This document shows positions 1 through 8,508 of a stretch of 64,000 nucleotides of DNA, piece after piece. Made by a program: the position numbers and the translations under genes. How positions within the stretch are numbered: position 1 is the first letter of the stretch; each line of letters opens with the position of its first letter. The stretch is from Culturomica massiliensis (GTDB lineage: Bacteria > Bacteroidota > Bacteroidia > Bacteroidales > Marinifilaceae): the NCBI RefSeq assembly GCF_900091655.1, contig NZ_LT594621.1, positions 1,860,001 through 1,924,000 of the forward strand, given 5' to 3'. Below the pieces are notes generated by a model. That model was given only the letters and a program-made list of their open reading frames with translations. It ran no database searches and was not told the DNA's origin.

Positions 1-2
1 CT

Positions 3-12
3 GTACCTTTGC
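3..12 (+). promoter_or_regulatory. Bacteroides -7 promoter element; also a perfect GTANNTTTGC integration core
   Basis: GTACCTTTGC contains the -7 box TACCTTTG (4-11). Transcription from it would leave a ~160-nt leader before the protease gene; the leader contains a CCGGC/GCCGG hairpin (27-44) and a weaker GGCA/TGCC one near 81-103. The same ten bases match the core recognised by CTnDOT-type integrases. The -33 region lies off the window, so neither reading can be confirmed. Confidence 0.4.
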
Positions 13-180
13 ATATGAAATCTCTCCGGCAAGGAAAGCCGGTGATGAGAGAGAATATCAATTTATTGAATATAGAAAAGGCAATATATATGACAATATG
101 CCGTTAAATTATAATTGAATACTGTTACAACTGTAAAAATATTTATATATTCGCATATAAACACATATAAACAGAATATT

Positions 181-1434
181 ATGAAATATTTTATTGCTCT
201 TATCTTTACATTTTTTTCTATATATACCGTTTCAGCACAGGATAGCCAGCGGTGTATGGAAATAGTTAACATTGCTGTTGACGCTGTCAACAATCACTCG
301 GTTGAAAATCTGCATGAACATCTTGCACCGGATTTCGTCTGTGCAGGTCAGAGCGGTCCAATCGCTATCCAAGTTTTAGCGCAAATAATAACACAAATAG
401 ACGAACATATCTCTAATATAAATAAAATAGACGAACGGCAAGCAGATGCGACTTTGACTTTAGTATATGACTTCAATTACAGCAAACGACTGGGGCATAA
501 AGAAGCAACCTTTATCTTTAATAGTGACAATCAGATAAAACAGATGGATCTGCTACCCGTACAAGTTAAAAAGGTAGATATGAAAAAAGATTTTGAAACT
601 CCATCCGATGATGTTATTACAGTACCAATGGAAATATCTGACGGACTTATTTTTGTTAAGGCAGAATTGAATGGTATTGAACGTGATTTTATCTTGGATA
701 GTGGTGCGCCGAGTCTTTACCTGAACAGTAAATATTTTTCCCACACTAATGATACAGTAAACTCAATAAGCAGTGCACAAGGCGTAAGTTCTGGAATTTC
801 GGGTCAAGATGTTTTTCGTGTCAACACTTTCAATTTTCATGGGATTCGTGCTGAAAATACAGACTTTGTAATGTCAGACATTTCTCACTTGTCAAAAGAT
901 CGAGAAATATATGGATTAATTGGTTATCAAGTGCTAAAGGACTACGATTGGCTATTCGATTATGAAGGGAAAACATTGACATTAATCAAGAGTGATAAAA
1001 CAGAAAATTATATAAAGGAAATGAGATATAAGACCTATGAGGTTCCGATGCAGATGACCTCTGAAAAGTCGCACATTCCTTTTATCGAGACAAAGATTGG
1101 TGATATTACTCTCATGATGGGTATTGATTGTGGTGCTGCCGTTAACCTGATTGATGACTCAATGTTTAGTAAACTGGAAAAACGAATGTCAAATATTTCC
1201 ACTACGGAATTGAATGGAGCATCAAAAGAATCAACTACAGTAAAAAACGGTGATATAAAATCTTTGAATATTGGCAAAAAACGCTTTAAGCACCTGCCAA
1301 CAGTATTTAGTGATATCAGTCATCTAAACGCTCGTTGGACAAACAAGATTGATGGACTTTTGGGTTATGAAATTCTATCACGACAAAAACTTATAATGAG
1401 CATCAACAACAAGAAACTTATTTTTATCGAATAA
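181..1434 (+). CDS. secreted retropepsin-like aspartic protease
   Basis: Two aspartic-protease half sites are visible: DSGAPSLYL in the middle of the protein and DCGAAVNLID in the C-terminal half. Each carries the D-x-G core of pepsin/retropepsin-like enzymes with hydrophobic residues after it, so one chain probably forms the whole active site. The start at 181 is chosen because it begins a clean signal peptide (charged MKYF, hydrophobic stretch, ending near VSAQ); the frame is open further upstream. About 417 residues, exported to periplasm or surface. The ~110 residues after the signal peptide resemble no catalytic domain I recognise. Substrate unknown. It stands alone, with its own possible promoter at the window edge. 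Confidence 0.8.
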   Translation: MKYFIALIFTFFSIYTVSAQDSQRCMEIVNIAVDAVNNHSVENLHEHLAPDFVCAGQSGPIAIQVLAQIITQIDEHISNINKIDERQADATLTLVYDFNYSKRLGHKEATFIFNSDNQIKQMDLLPVQVKKVDMKKDFETPSDDVITVPMEISDGLIFVKAELNGIERDFILDSGAPSLYLNSKYFSHTNDTVNSISSAQGVSSGISGQDVFRVNTFNFHGIRAENTDFVMSDISHLSKDREIYGLIGYQVLKDYDWLFDYEGKTLTLIKSDKTENYIKEMRYKTYEVPMQMTSEKSHIPFIETKIGDITLMMGIDCGAAVNLIDDSMFSKLEKRMSNISTTELNGASKESTTVKNGDIKSLNIGKKRFKHLPTVFSDISHLNARWTNKIDGLLGYEILSRQKLIMSINNKKLIFIE

Positions 1435-1512
1435 TTTTTATATCATTATCATACATCAAGACATTCCGCTATTATCTTTGTTGCAATAATATATAATTAA
1501 AAGTACAAAGTA

Positions 1513-1686
1513 ATGGAAAATTCATTTGCTCAGATCAGCGAATTGTTCGCTCAGTTTTCAGAGAATGCCAAACTTCAGATTGAAAAAGGCAATAAGGCAG
1601 CAGGAATGCGTGCCCGTAAAGCGTCACTTGAACTTGAAAAGCTTCTGAAACAGTTCAGAAAAGAATCACTGGAAGCCTCCAAATGA
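1513..1686 (+). CDS. small histone H1-like (Hc1-like) protein
   Basis: A 57-residue, Lys/Glu/Ala-rich helical protein (starts MENSFAQISELFAQF, ends in a basic helix with RARKASLELEKLLKQF). It resembles the short Hc1-like histone proteins common in Bacteroidetes, thought to bind DNA or nucleoid structures; that assignment rests on composition and pattern. A -7-like box TATCTTTG lies at 1473-1480 without an obvious -33 partner. A strong hairpin terminator follows the stop. Confidence 0.75.
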   Translation: MENSFAQISELFAQFSENAKLQIEKGNKAAGMRARKASLELEKLLKQFRKESLEASK

Positions 1687-1722
1687 TTCCTTTCGGAATA
1701 CGTACATACCAGGTATCAAGTA

Positions 1723-1756
1723 AAAAGCCTCTGCGCTTCACAGCGGAGAGGCTTTT
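1723..1756. terminator. bidirectional intrinsic terminator
   Basis: AAAAGCCTCTGCGC and the near-complementary arm AGCGGAGAGGCTTTT form a strong stem between two convergent genes: the histone-like gene on + and the OmpA gene on -. T-runs occur on both sides, so it can serve both transcripts. Confidence 0.85.
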
Positions 1757-1779
1757 GGTTAATAATAGATTCTCTATGG

Positions 1780-3204
1780 CTAAAACAGTTCAACTTTCGT
1801 GTGTCTGTTGGCTTCGGTCGGCAGATAGTCGGCAATTCCACCTCTGCTGATTTTTGTGATCCTTTCTGCAGGAATGCCGCGCTGTTTCAGTTCCGAAACG
1901 ATAAAGTCCGCTCTTGACTGGCTCAATGAATCATTGATGCCGGATGTCCCTGTAGAACTGTCCGCAGCCCCGGTAACTCTTACATGCAAGTCATATTTCT
2001 TTGCGACCCTTGCCAATTCATCCAGATTGAGTTTCTGTGAAACATCTGTCAGGCGGGCAGTGTTAAGAGTGAAAAAGAAATATACAGGAGCTCCGATACA
2101 GCTATCCGAGACATGATTCACAACCATGGGATTGTGCCCTTCAGCCGTTATGAATTTATTCGATACCAGGGAATCCGGATTCTGTTTGTCCTTGTTGTTA
2201 TTGTTGTTATGAATGAATGCCGTATCGAGAGGGGATATTCCGTCCCAATGTCTGTGTTTCAGTCTTGCACGCAATGAGTTCAAGCCACTATAATTGTTTA
2301 CAGGATATCCTTGTTGTCCATTCTTCTCATCTTCCAGCAAGTGCCCGTAGGTATCAAGCAGACCTTCGATTTCCAGAATCTTCTTCAGTTCAGCAAGCGT
2401 TCGTTTGTCGCAGTCATGTTGTCCGGCATAGCGGCTGTTCTTCTCGGACAAGGCACGGGAATAATCGATGAGCTGTTCATTCCTGTGGATGTAATGCGTG
2501 ACATCAGCAGCTCGTTTCCAACCTATTTTCCCGAGATGGAAGGTGAATCCGGCTGTCAGTGATACCATATGATCACCCAGGCGGTTTGTTCGGCCATAGC
2601 CATCAAATTTTTGTGAGGTTGTTGTCCCCGAGAACTCCAGTACTGCACTTACCCGTTTTGAAATCCGATATTGTCCCTGAATACCGTATGAGAAGGCGAA
2701 AGGAGAAGTCTTGTTGGAGGAATTGTGTATCAGTCCGACTCCGACAAATGGGGCAAGTCCCCAGCGTGTCTGCTCCTGTCCGGAATACCGATAACCAAGC
2801 AGGTTCCATAGCAGGTCTGCATGGACGCTATGGTAATTTTTCGTGGATAACCCGGCATCTTTGAATTGCAAACCGCTGTAATGTATGCGGGCGCCAACGG
2901 CAGGAGTAAACCATTTTCCGACGGCAAGGTTGTACGAGGGTTTCACACGTCCGAACAGATCTTCGCAGCCAAGAGGCGTTCCGAGAAAAGCGGTTGCCCC
3001 TCCGGTGACACTGACAAACCAATTGCCACTCCCGGTCCTTGGCACTACCACACCGTCAAGATAGACCGGCTGGAGGGGTTGGAACAGTTCTGTGGCATCA
3101 TGGAAGAACTCATGTTGTACAGTATCTCTTTCTGTATATCGTGAATTTGCCTGTACCTGCACGGAGCAGAGAACGGCAAAGATAAGAATGATTTGTTTTG
3201 TCAT
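1780..3204 (-). CDS. OmpA-family outer membrane protein with N-terminal barrel
   Basis: 474 residues. The start at 3204 gives a signal peptide (MTKQIILIFAVLCSVQVQA); the upstream in-frame extension would bury it. The N-terminal half shows alternating strands (NWFVSVTGGATAFLG, VGARIHYSGLQF, VSLTAGFTFHLG) typical of a small outer-membrane barrel. The C-terminal ~100 residues are an OmpA/MotB-like peptidoglycan-binding domain (FTLNTARLTD, then SLSQSRADFIVSELKQRGI and a final KVELF). It lies 52 bases after the relaxase and is the last gene of the minus-strand operon that starts near 8270, ending at the terminator. Its role in a mobilization operon is unclear; cell-surface contact or envelope anchoring are possibilities only. 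Confidence 0.85.
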   Translation of the reverse strand: MTKQIILIFAVLCSVQVQANSRYTERDTVQHEFFHDATELFQPLQPVYLDGVVVPRTGSGNWFVSVTGGATAFLGTPLGCEDLFGRVKPSYNLAVGKWFTPAVGARIHYSGLQFKDAGLSTKNYHSVHADLLWNLLGYRYSGQEQTRWGLAPFVGVGLIHNSSNKTSPFAFSYGIQGQYRISKRVSAVLEFSGTTTSQKFDGYGRTNRLGDHMVSLTAGFTFHLGKIGWKRAADVTHYIHRNEQLIDYSRALSEKNSRYAGQHDCDKRTLAELKKILEIEGLLDTYGHLLEDEKNGQQGYPVNNYSGLNSLRARLKHRHWDGISPLDTAFIHNNNNNKDKQNPDSLVSNKFITAEGHNPMVVNHVSDSCIGAPVYFFFTLNTARLTDVSQKLNLDELARVAKKYDLHVRVTGAADSSTGTSGINDSLSQSRADFIVSELKQRGIPAERITKISRGGIADYLPTEANRHTKVELF

Positions 3205-3256
3205 ATTCAAATGATTTTTATTTGTTATAACTTTGATTGTAATACATTTCTGCCAT

Positions 3257-4714
3257 TTATCGTTTGGCTTTTTTGCCACTGGAAGGACGCATCATGCGAC
3301 TTGCCATCTTCATGCACCGGAGAGCCCAGGCACGGTTGTCCTCGTCTTCATCACGTCCCCACTTGAGGTCATTTCCGCCACCTCCGCCGCCATGTGTTTC
3401 GGCAAATGTTGTGGCATCATCGACCATTCCAAGAAACAGCATTGTCGCACAGCGCATGACTTCCGTCCCCCGTTCCGCCACGGAACACAGGAGCGTGTCA
3501 TCGAACTGTTGCCGTTCGGAAGGCTTCATCTGTGCCGACATTTCCCGCCACTCATTGACCATATTCTCCAACATGGCATCCTTGAGCAGACTGTCCACTT
3601 TGGAATGGACATCACGCGAGTATTTGTATGCTTCTTCCTTCAATTCTTCTGTCCGCTCCTGAATGGCATCCATATTTTCCTTGAGCTCGGAAAGTTGTCG
3701 GTCAGCGGTCTGTAGCTTCTCCTGTTTGTCTGCCAATTTATTCTGGATAGCGGCCAGCTCATTTTCGAGCTTTTCTTTCTCGGCAGATAAAGTCTGTGCA
3801 TCACCTTTCCGGGCTTCCATATCATTTTTGAGTGCCGACAATTGGGCTTCTTTTTCGGCCTGCTCCTTTTTCAAGTTTTCCACCATTGAAGTCAAGCCCT
3901 TGACCCTGCGCTCTGCCATCCGGATGTCCGAATGGAGAGAGGAAAGGACTTGCTGATGGCGGCTGATATTCTCTTCTATTGTAGAGCATTCCTCTGACAG
4001 CATACGACGGTATTCTTCTGTACTGCGATGCTTCTTTCCCGTTTCGGAAACACTTGAGCCTCTGGACATGCCCCATTTGCTATTGACTTCTGCATAAAAG
4101 TCCGTATGAAGCTGTTTCATGCGCTCGCTGAATTCATATTTGTCCTTACCGGCAAATATCTCCTTGTACGCAAACTTCCCATCTTTGATTGGCAGCAAAG
4201 TACAATGCACATGTGGATTCAACTCATCCAGATGTACAATGAATGCGGCAATATTCTGTTCACCATATCTGCCGCAGACAAATGAATAGACATCCTTTGC
4301 CCAACGTTCAATCTCACTCTTCCTTTTTATGTGTCTATTGTCCGCACCTTTTTCAAAATCGACTTCCTGCTTGCCAAATGCGAGTTCCTGCATCCGTGTG
4401 CGAGAGCCCCCAAAAATGATATTTACGACTGTACGGAATCTCGGTTCTTCCAAACCTTCATTGGGATCCTTTATGCCTCGTTTATGCAACAGTTCAGCCA
4501 TTCGCTCAGGAATGCTCCGGCCTTTGTCGATAGGACGGATCTTACCTCCTGATACGACTTCAAAATTCAGGTGTTCACGTGTCGGGTCATAATTACCAAG
4601 GTCAGTTGCCCTTTTCCAACCTTTCTCTGTCCAATTGCGCATATGTTCATTACTCTGAGCCACTGTTATCCCTTTGGATACATGTACGTCAAGTACCTGT
4701 TTTGCATTTGCCAT
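3257..4714 (-). CDS. MobV-family relaxase (Mob/Pre)
   Basis: 485 residues from the Met at 4714, the start that places the N-terminus as in family members (MANAKQVLDVHVSKG). It nicks DNA at oriT and leads the strand during mobilization. Motifs follow pMV158 MobM: SNEHMRNW with His24 matching the MobM catalytic His22, NYDPTREHLNFE at about 41-52, and the metal site HLDELNPHVH at 161-170. Residues ~245-390 form a long Glu/Lys-rich coiled coil, common in Bacteroides MobV proteins. The C-terminus is Met/Arg/Lys rich and contains a Gly-rich stretch. The preceding ~220-bp gap holds nested hairpins, a candidate oriT. Transfer would need a helper conjugation apparatus, since none is seen here. Confidence 0.95.
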   Translation of the reverse strand: MANAKQVLDVHVSKGITVAQSNEHMRNWTEKGWKRATDLGNYDPTREHLNFEVVSGGKIRPIDKGRSIPERMAELLHKRGIKDPNEGLEEPRFRTVVNIIFGGSRTRMQELAFGKQEVDFEKGADNRHIKRKSEIERWAKDVYSFVCGRYGEQNIAAFIVHLDELNPHVHCTLLPIKDGKFAYKEIFAGKDKYEFSERMKQLHTDFYAEVNSKWGMSRGSSVSETGKKHRSTEEYRRMLSEECSTIEENISRHQQVLSSLHSDIRMAERRVKGLTSMVENLKKEQAEKEAQLSALKNDMEARKGDAQTLSAEKEKLENELAAIQNKLADKQEKLQTADRQLSELKENMDAIQERTEELKEEAYKYSRDVHSKVDSLLKDAMLENMVNEWREMSAQMKPSERQQFDDTLLCSVAERGTEVMRCATMLFLGMVDDATTFAETHGGGGGGNDLKWGRDEDEDNRAWALRCMKMASRMMRPSSGKKAKR

Positions 4715-4773
4715 ATTGTTTCCGTGTTGTTTTGTACAATCCATCATGTCCCAGCTTGCTGCTTGTTCGGACA

Positions 4774-4855
4774 TGCCTCCCTGCGACGTTAGTAGGCAGG
4801 GGTATTAGGCTACCCACTCCCTCTGTTTCGTGGCATGTGGGCAAGCCCACTTGCC
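4774..4855. other. candidate oriT (clustered hairpins upstream of mobV)
   Basis: The gap upstream of the relaxase holds closely packed inverted repeats: CCCTGC/GCAGGG (4779-4784, 4796-4801, loop GACGTTAGTAG), GGGTA/TACCC (4800-4804, 4811-4815), GTGGGC/GCCCAC (4837-4842, 4845-4850) and the overlapping alternative GGCAAG/CTTGCC (4840-4845, 4850-4855). Relaxase genes of this family usually lie next to their nick site, and such sites are hairpin-rich. The nick position cannot be assigned. Confidence 0.5.
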
Positions 4856-4933
4856 TCATAAAACTGGAAGGATGTCAGGACTGAGATAGGGATGGATTGT
4901 TCCTGGTTATACAATTCATTTTCGTTTCCCGGT

Positions 4934-5779
4934 TCAGTCCGACAATGTCTGGGCTTTTGCCGCAAGCGATAAAAAGGGAATACGGAACGATTTAAGGAGT
5001 TCTTTGTTCCTGTCCATATCAACACCTGCGCCGGATGTTTCGGGATTAAATACAAGCTCCGCAAGCTCTTTGGCGGTCTCGATAAACGCGCCCCATTCAC
5101 CGCCGAGGTCAAGGGTGAAGAACTGCGACAGTTGTGAACTGTTATCGAATCTTGACTTACGCAACACACGCTGGAGAGCGGCATTGGCAATACACTCTAA
5201 TATTGTTTCCCTTAGTTTTTCTTCCTGTCTGACGACTTCTGCCGATACCGTATCGGCGCCGTTGCCGGAAGCCTGAGAATTATCTTTACCGGCAATGGCG
5301 GCTAATGCCTGGCAAAGAGCCTGACCACATGAATGACCGGCATCCTCCGATGTCTTTTTGCCGATGACCCATTCGGACAATATACTGCCGATTCGTGTGG
5401 CAAAGTCCGGCTCTTCCTGTTCAGTTCCGGCTATTGCATTTTTTCCAGACTGCACGGTCATGGTGATGATGACGCTTTTATTAAGTTTTGTGCGTTCAAG
5501 TAGCCCGAAAGATTCCAGAGCATCCAGAAAGGTTCGGACAGTGGCACGATGCCAATGCCAGAATTCCGCAAGATCGGAGATTGTCACATGACATTGGTTG
5601 GGAAGAAGTTTTCGCTCCACTTTTCTTACAAATGGAGAAACAAAACCTGCCATTGATCTGTCCAGCAGGTCCCAATACGCTTCCGTCTTCGTTTTACGGT
5701 CTCCGGCTTTCTCCTTCAGGAAATCGAACACCTTGACATCTGCCAATATAAAGGTCGTATTCTCTTGACTATTTTCCAT
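4934..5779 (-). CDS. winged-helix DNA-binding protein of a mobilization operon
   Basis: 281 residues. The first ~110 residues look like a winged-helix domain (QCHVTISDLAEFWHWHRATV as the turn and recognition helix, then SFGLLERTKLNKSVIITM as the wing). The middle (~120-190) is low complexity and the C-terminal part is helical. I do not know an experimentally characterised member. It sits between a membrane protein gene (1-bp gap upstream) and the relaxase with the oriT candidate, so replication or relaxosome functions, or operon control, are reasonable guesses. The sequence does not show a polymerase or primase motif. Confidence 0.6.
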   Translation of the reverse strand: MENSQENTTFILADVKVFDFLKEKAGDRKTKTEAYWDLLDRSMAGFVSPFVRKVERKLLPNQCHVTISDLAEFWHWHRATVRTFLDALESFGLLERTKLNKSVIITMTVQSGKNAIAGTEQEEPDFATRIGSILSEWVIGKKTSEDAGHSCGQALCQALAAIAGKDNSQASGNGADTVSAEVVRQEEKLRETILECIANAALQRVLRKSRFDNSSQLSQFFTLDLGGEWGAFIETAKELAELVFNPETSGAGVDMDRNKELLKSFRIPFLSLAAKAQTLSD

Positions 5780-5780
5780 T

Positions 5781-6359
5781 TTACTTTGTTTTAATGATTA
5801 TTACAGTGCGGAGTTTCTGAAATGCTGCCTTTGTCCGCTTCAAAGACACCATCGCGTGATGATTATCGTGTTTCTTTTCGGATATCGTTTCAGGATGCGT
5901 TGTCGTTCCTTCAGCCTTTTCTTCATCATCGCATTCGGCTGTGACCGGAGCAGAGGGATAGAACAAGGCTGCCAAAAGAATATAGTACGCAGTTACGGTA
6001 GTAGTGTACAGATACGGTTCAAAGCAGCTGACCAATGTTATAGCACTGATGCCGGCAAACAGACCCATGGAATCATGCAAACGGCTCAGACACCTGTCCG
6101 CCAGCTTGAACGAGAACATAGCGGCACAGATAACGGTTGATACCAGGATGCCGAATTCACCAGCATGTCCACTTGCATAGACATAGTGGAAAAGCAGTAG
6201 CAGGAACAGAATCACCCGTGTATAAAGTTTGCGGGCTCTGATGTTTTGTTTCATGGAAGCGTGAAACTTTGCCATAAACCGGTATGGCTTTTTGTACAAT
6301 ATCAATGACAGTACAAGAGGGGTCACGCAAAAGATGAGTTGCAATATTTTCAGTAACAT
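5781..6359 (-). CDS. membrane protein of unknown function
   Basis: 192 residues with about four hydrophobic segments: ILQLIFCVTPLVLSLIL at the N-terminus, a segment near 50-65 (VILFLLLLFHYVYA), ILVSTVICAAMFSF, and a long one near 105-135. The last ~60 residues are charged and probably cytoplasmic. Its start overlaps the end of the next upstream gene by 10 bases and it is followed after one base by the winged-helix gene, so translation is probably coupled. No family recognised. Confidence 0.6.
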   Translation of the reverse strand: MLLKILQLIFCVTPLVLSLILYKKPYRFMAKFHASMKQNIRARKLYTRVILFLLLLFHYVYASGHAGEFGILVSTVICAAMFSFKLADRCLSRLHDSMGLFAGISAITLVSCFEPYLYTTTVTAYYILLAALFYPSAPVTAECDDEEKAEGTTTHPETISEKKHDNHHAMVSLKRTKAAFQKLRTVIIIKTK

Positions 6360-6751
6360 AAGTAATATGGTTTTTCGGGTACGTGTATAGGTGTTGCTCT
6401 GAGTTCCAAGTGGACAATATCATAAGTTGCCAAGCGGATAATGGTTTCGGCATCCACGGCCGTGAGGTTCATTGCAGCTTTTTTGATTCGCTGCTTGAAT
6501 GACCGGTCCTGTTTGCGATAGATAGCCAAAGCTTTGTTCAGTTCATGTTCAGGGATGGCCCATGTGGTACCTTCGAGGTATGTTCCGTTTGTCTTGAACG
6601 CCCGCAGGACCAAAGTTCGGGAGACAAGGTAGTCCGTCCTGTCACTTCTTGAGATGATATGTTCTTTATAGAGGTTGTCGTCTGCGACCTCTATCCATGT
6701 TCGGTGGGCATTGATCCAATAGACCATCTGCCTGTATAATGTATTTCTCAT
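6350..6751 (-). CDS. hypothetical protein, mobilization operon
   Basis: 133 residues from the ATG at 6751; the longer reading frame would need a TTG start. A soluble, Arg/Thr-rich protein beginning MRNTLYRQMVYWINAHRTW, with a basic helix region (YRKQDRSFKQRIKKAAMNL) in the middle that could contact nucleic acid. No cysteine or catalytic pattern seen. It overlaps its downstream neighbour and follows the 150-residue gene by 13 bases. Function unknown. Confidence 0.55.
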   Translation of the reverse strand: MRNTLYRQMVYWINAHRTWIEVADDNLYKEHIISRSDRTDYLVSRTLVLRAFKTNGTYLEGTTWAIPEHELNKALAIYRKQDRSFKQRIKKAAMNLTAVDAETIIRLATYDIVHLELRATPIHVPEKPYYLCY

Positions 6752-6764
6752 GATGATGTTGTTT

Positions 6765-7217
6765 TTATAAAAAGTCAATAAGTATGTCCTCCTTGTTCTT
6801 CTGGTATTTCAGCTTTCCGCTTTTAGAATGGAGTTGCAAGTCAAGGCAGAGATCCCCGTACATTTGTTCAAGTGAATCATATATGGTTACAAGGACGGTA
6901 TGGACCTTGCCATCGGAATCAGTCTTCGCGTTCACCTTGAACATTTGGCCGAAAGATGGATTGGAGTAAGCGCATGTACTATGGCCGAACGGTTCGTCTT
7001 GCATAGGAATGTGATGATAAAGCACAATCAGTTCCATATCATCCTCCAGCATATCCATCACTTCTTCCAGGTCATAAGGATCATGCAATGGAAAAGTCAG
7101 CAGGACATAGTCCCCGTAAAACTGCGGCTCCTCCATAGTGGTTACATCGAGCAGCTGTGGCAACTGAAGGGGGACAAACGTCATAAAGTCTTTCAGAAAG
7201 TGTCGTAGCATATTCAT
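6765..7217 (-). CDS. hypothetical protein, mobilization operon
   Basis: 150 residues, acidic (MDMLEDDMELIVLYHH in the middle), predicted soluble with alternating strands and helices. An alternative start at 7211 removes two residues only. It sits between the lipoprotein gene (12-base gap) and the 133-residue gene. I recognise no family; the gene belongs to the same transcription unit as the relaxase by spacing and direction. Confidence 0.55.
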   Translation of the reverse strand: MNMLRHFLKDFMTFVPLQLPQLLDVTTMEEPQFYGDYVLLTFPLHDPYDLEEVMDMLEDDMELIVLYHHIPMQDEPFGHSTCAYSNPSFGQMFKVNAKTDSDGKVHTVLVTIYDSLEQMYGDLCLDLQLHSKSGKLKYQKNKEDILIDFL

Positions 7218-7229
7218 TTGATTTTATGT

Positions 7230-8270
7230 TTATAGCGTGTGAATGTAAATCTCCATAAGCATTCCGGGTAATTCATCCAGGCGGTTGTCTCCCGAGTTCA
7301 AGATTCGGCACAAAGTCTCAAATATGGCCGGTGTCTGTGCGGCAAACCGTTCAAGCTGTTCCTGGTCTTTGGAAGAAAGCATCGACAGGTGGAAACTGTC
7401 CATAGAAACGTATGGGCGCATAAGCATCCAGATATATGCGTAGGCTTGTGCTTTTGTTTGGACCTTTTGATTATGAATGTCATTGATGCAGGTTCCGGTA
7501 TTAAGTATCAGTCTGCGATTGGTTCGCATGGCCAGGTAAACGAGGGCATCCTGGTGAGGTATCTCTTTACGTTCGGCGGCAAACAAAATCTGCAAACAGC
7601 ATTTTTCCGTATCACGCGTTATATCGGAAATGTCTTCATCACCAATGCTGCACAGATATGGCAAGAACGCCCGAAAAATAGCATCCTCTTTTCCGATGAA
7701 CTCTGTCATGTCATCTGTCCCGTGTATGCCATTTCGGAGAGTGTTGGCCAGCAAAGTACGATAATCCGAAATGATTTGCTTCCTGTCTCCCTTATGGATT
7801 GGGCGTTTATCTAATGACTCAAAGAATGGACGGATCTTTTCCACGGTCCGGATTAATCCATTGTCTTTGTCATTAGATGAAAGTTTTCTTTTCAATAGGA
7901 ATAACTCCTGATAGGAACGTGGCCTTGACAAAGCCAGACGCGAGAACTCCAGGCGTAGGGAATCATGTATGCCTTCGCATGTTTTACGAAGGTCTTGACC
8001 ATGGGTCCCAACCGTGTCCTGCCGGACATGGTTAAAAACGGAATCTCTTATGGCTTGCCATTGGCAAAGGTTTTCTGACAGCTCTTCAAATGAAATAGAT
8101 TTCATCTTCCTTACTTCGAGCAGATAATTTCTGTATGTACCGGCAGGATCGCTTTCGGACTGTTCAGTCAATCCGCCATTACATGATGTGAACATGCATA
8201 CCGTGATTGAAGCGGCAGCTATCATGTGTAAAAAACTTGATGCTTTAAGGTTCGTTTTTTGAATTTTCAT
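7230..8270 (-). CDS. helical lipoprotein, first gene of the relaxase operon
   Basis: 346 residues. An N-terminal signal with lipobox (ASITVCMFTSC; Cys about residue 30) predicts a lipid-anchored envelope protein. The mature part is mostly helical and charged, with no recognisable enzyme motif. It is the first gene of the minus-strand run lipoprotein, two hypotheticals, membrane protein, winged-helix protein, MobV, OmpA. A -7-like box TAGTTTTG (complement of 8297-8304) lies just upstream but no matching -33 was found. An envelope lipoprotein and an OmpA protein flanking a relaxase is unusual. Confidence 0.6.
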   Translation of the reverse strand: MKIQKTNLKASSFLHMIAAASITVCMFTSCNGGLTEQSESDPAGTYRNYLLEVRKMKSISFEELSENLCQWQAIRDSVFNHVRQDTVGTHGQDLRKTCEGIHDSLRLEFSRLALSRPRSYQELFLLKRKLSSNDKDNGLIRTVEKIRPFFESLDKRPIHKGDRKQIISDYRTLLANTLRNGIHGTDDMTEFIGKEDAIFRAFLPYLCSIGDEDISDITRDTEKCCLQILFAAERKEIPHQDALVYLAMRTNRRLILNTGTCINDIHNQKVQTKAQAYAYIWMLMRPYVSMDSFHLSMLSSKDQEQLERFAAQTPAIFETLCRILNSGDNRLDELPGMLMEIYIHTL

Positions 8271-8447
8271 ACTATATGTTTTCGTACTATTTCACGCAAA
8301 ACTATATATAATTTTCTATACTTAATACCATTGGAACTGTATTTTGTGCATTTTTCAATATCGTACTTAATAGTATGATTATCAATGAAAACAAGTGAAA
8401 GAAAAAAGGACGAAAAAATAAATAGTTCGATTTTTATAATGGTTTGA

Positions 8448-8478
8448 TTTGGCCACTCAAATAAAACTTGTATATTTG
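8448..8478 (+). promoter_or_regulatory. Bacteroides-type promoter for the resolvase-like gene
   Basis: TTTG at 8448-8451, 19 bases, then TATATTTG at 8471-8478. This is a full -33/-7 match with consensus spacing, 30 bases upstream of the ATG at 8509. Confidence 0.8.
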
Positions 8479-8508
8479 CACTTGTTATCATTTGTATTGG
8501 ATATTGAC

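Noticed and set aside
20..60. Hammerhead ribozyme or riboswitch in the leader of the protease gene
   Set aside because: GUGAUGAG resembles part of a hammerhead core, but the other conserved blocks and stems are not in the right order; only an ordinary hairpin remains.
8297..8304. Promoter for the lipoprotein/relaxase operon
   Set aside because: TAGTTTTG fits the -7 box, but no TTTG occurs at -33 distance; left as a remark only.
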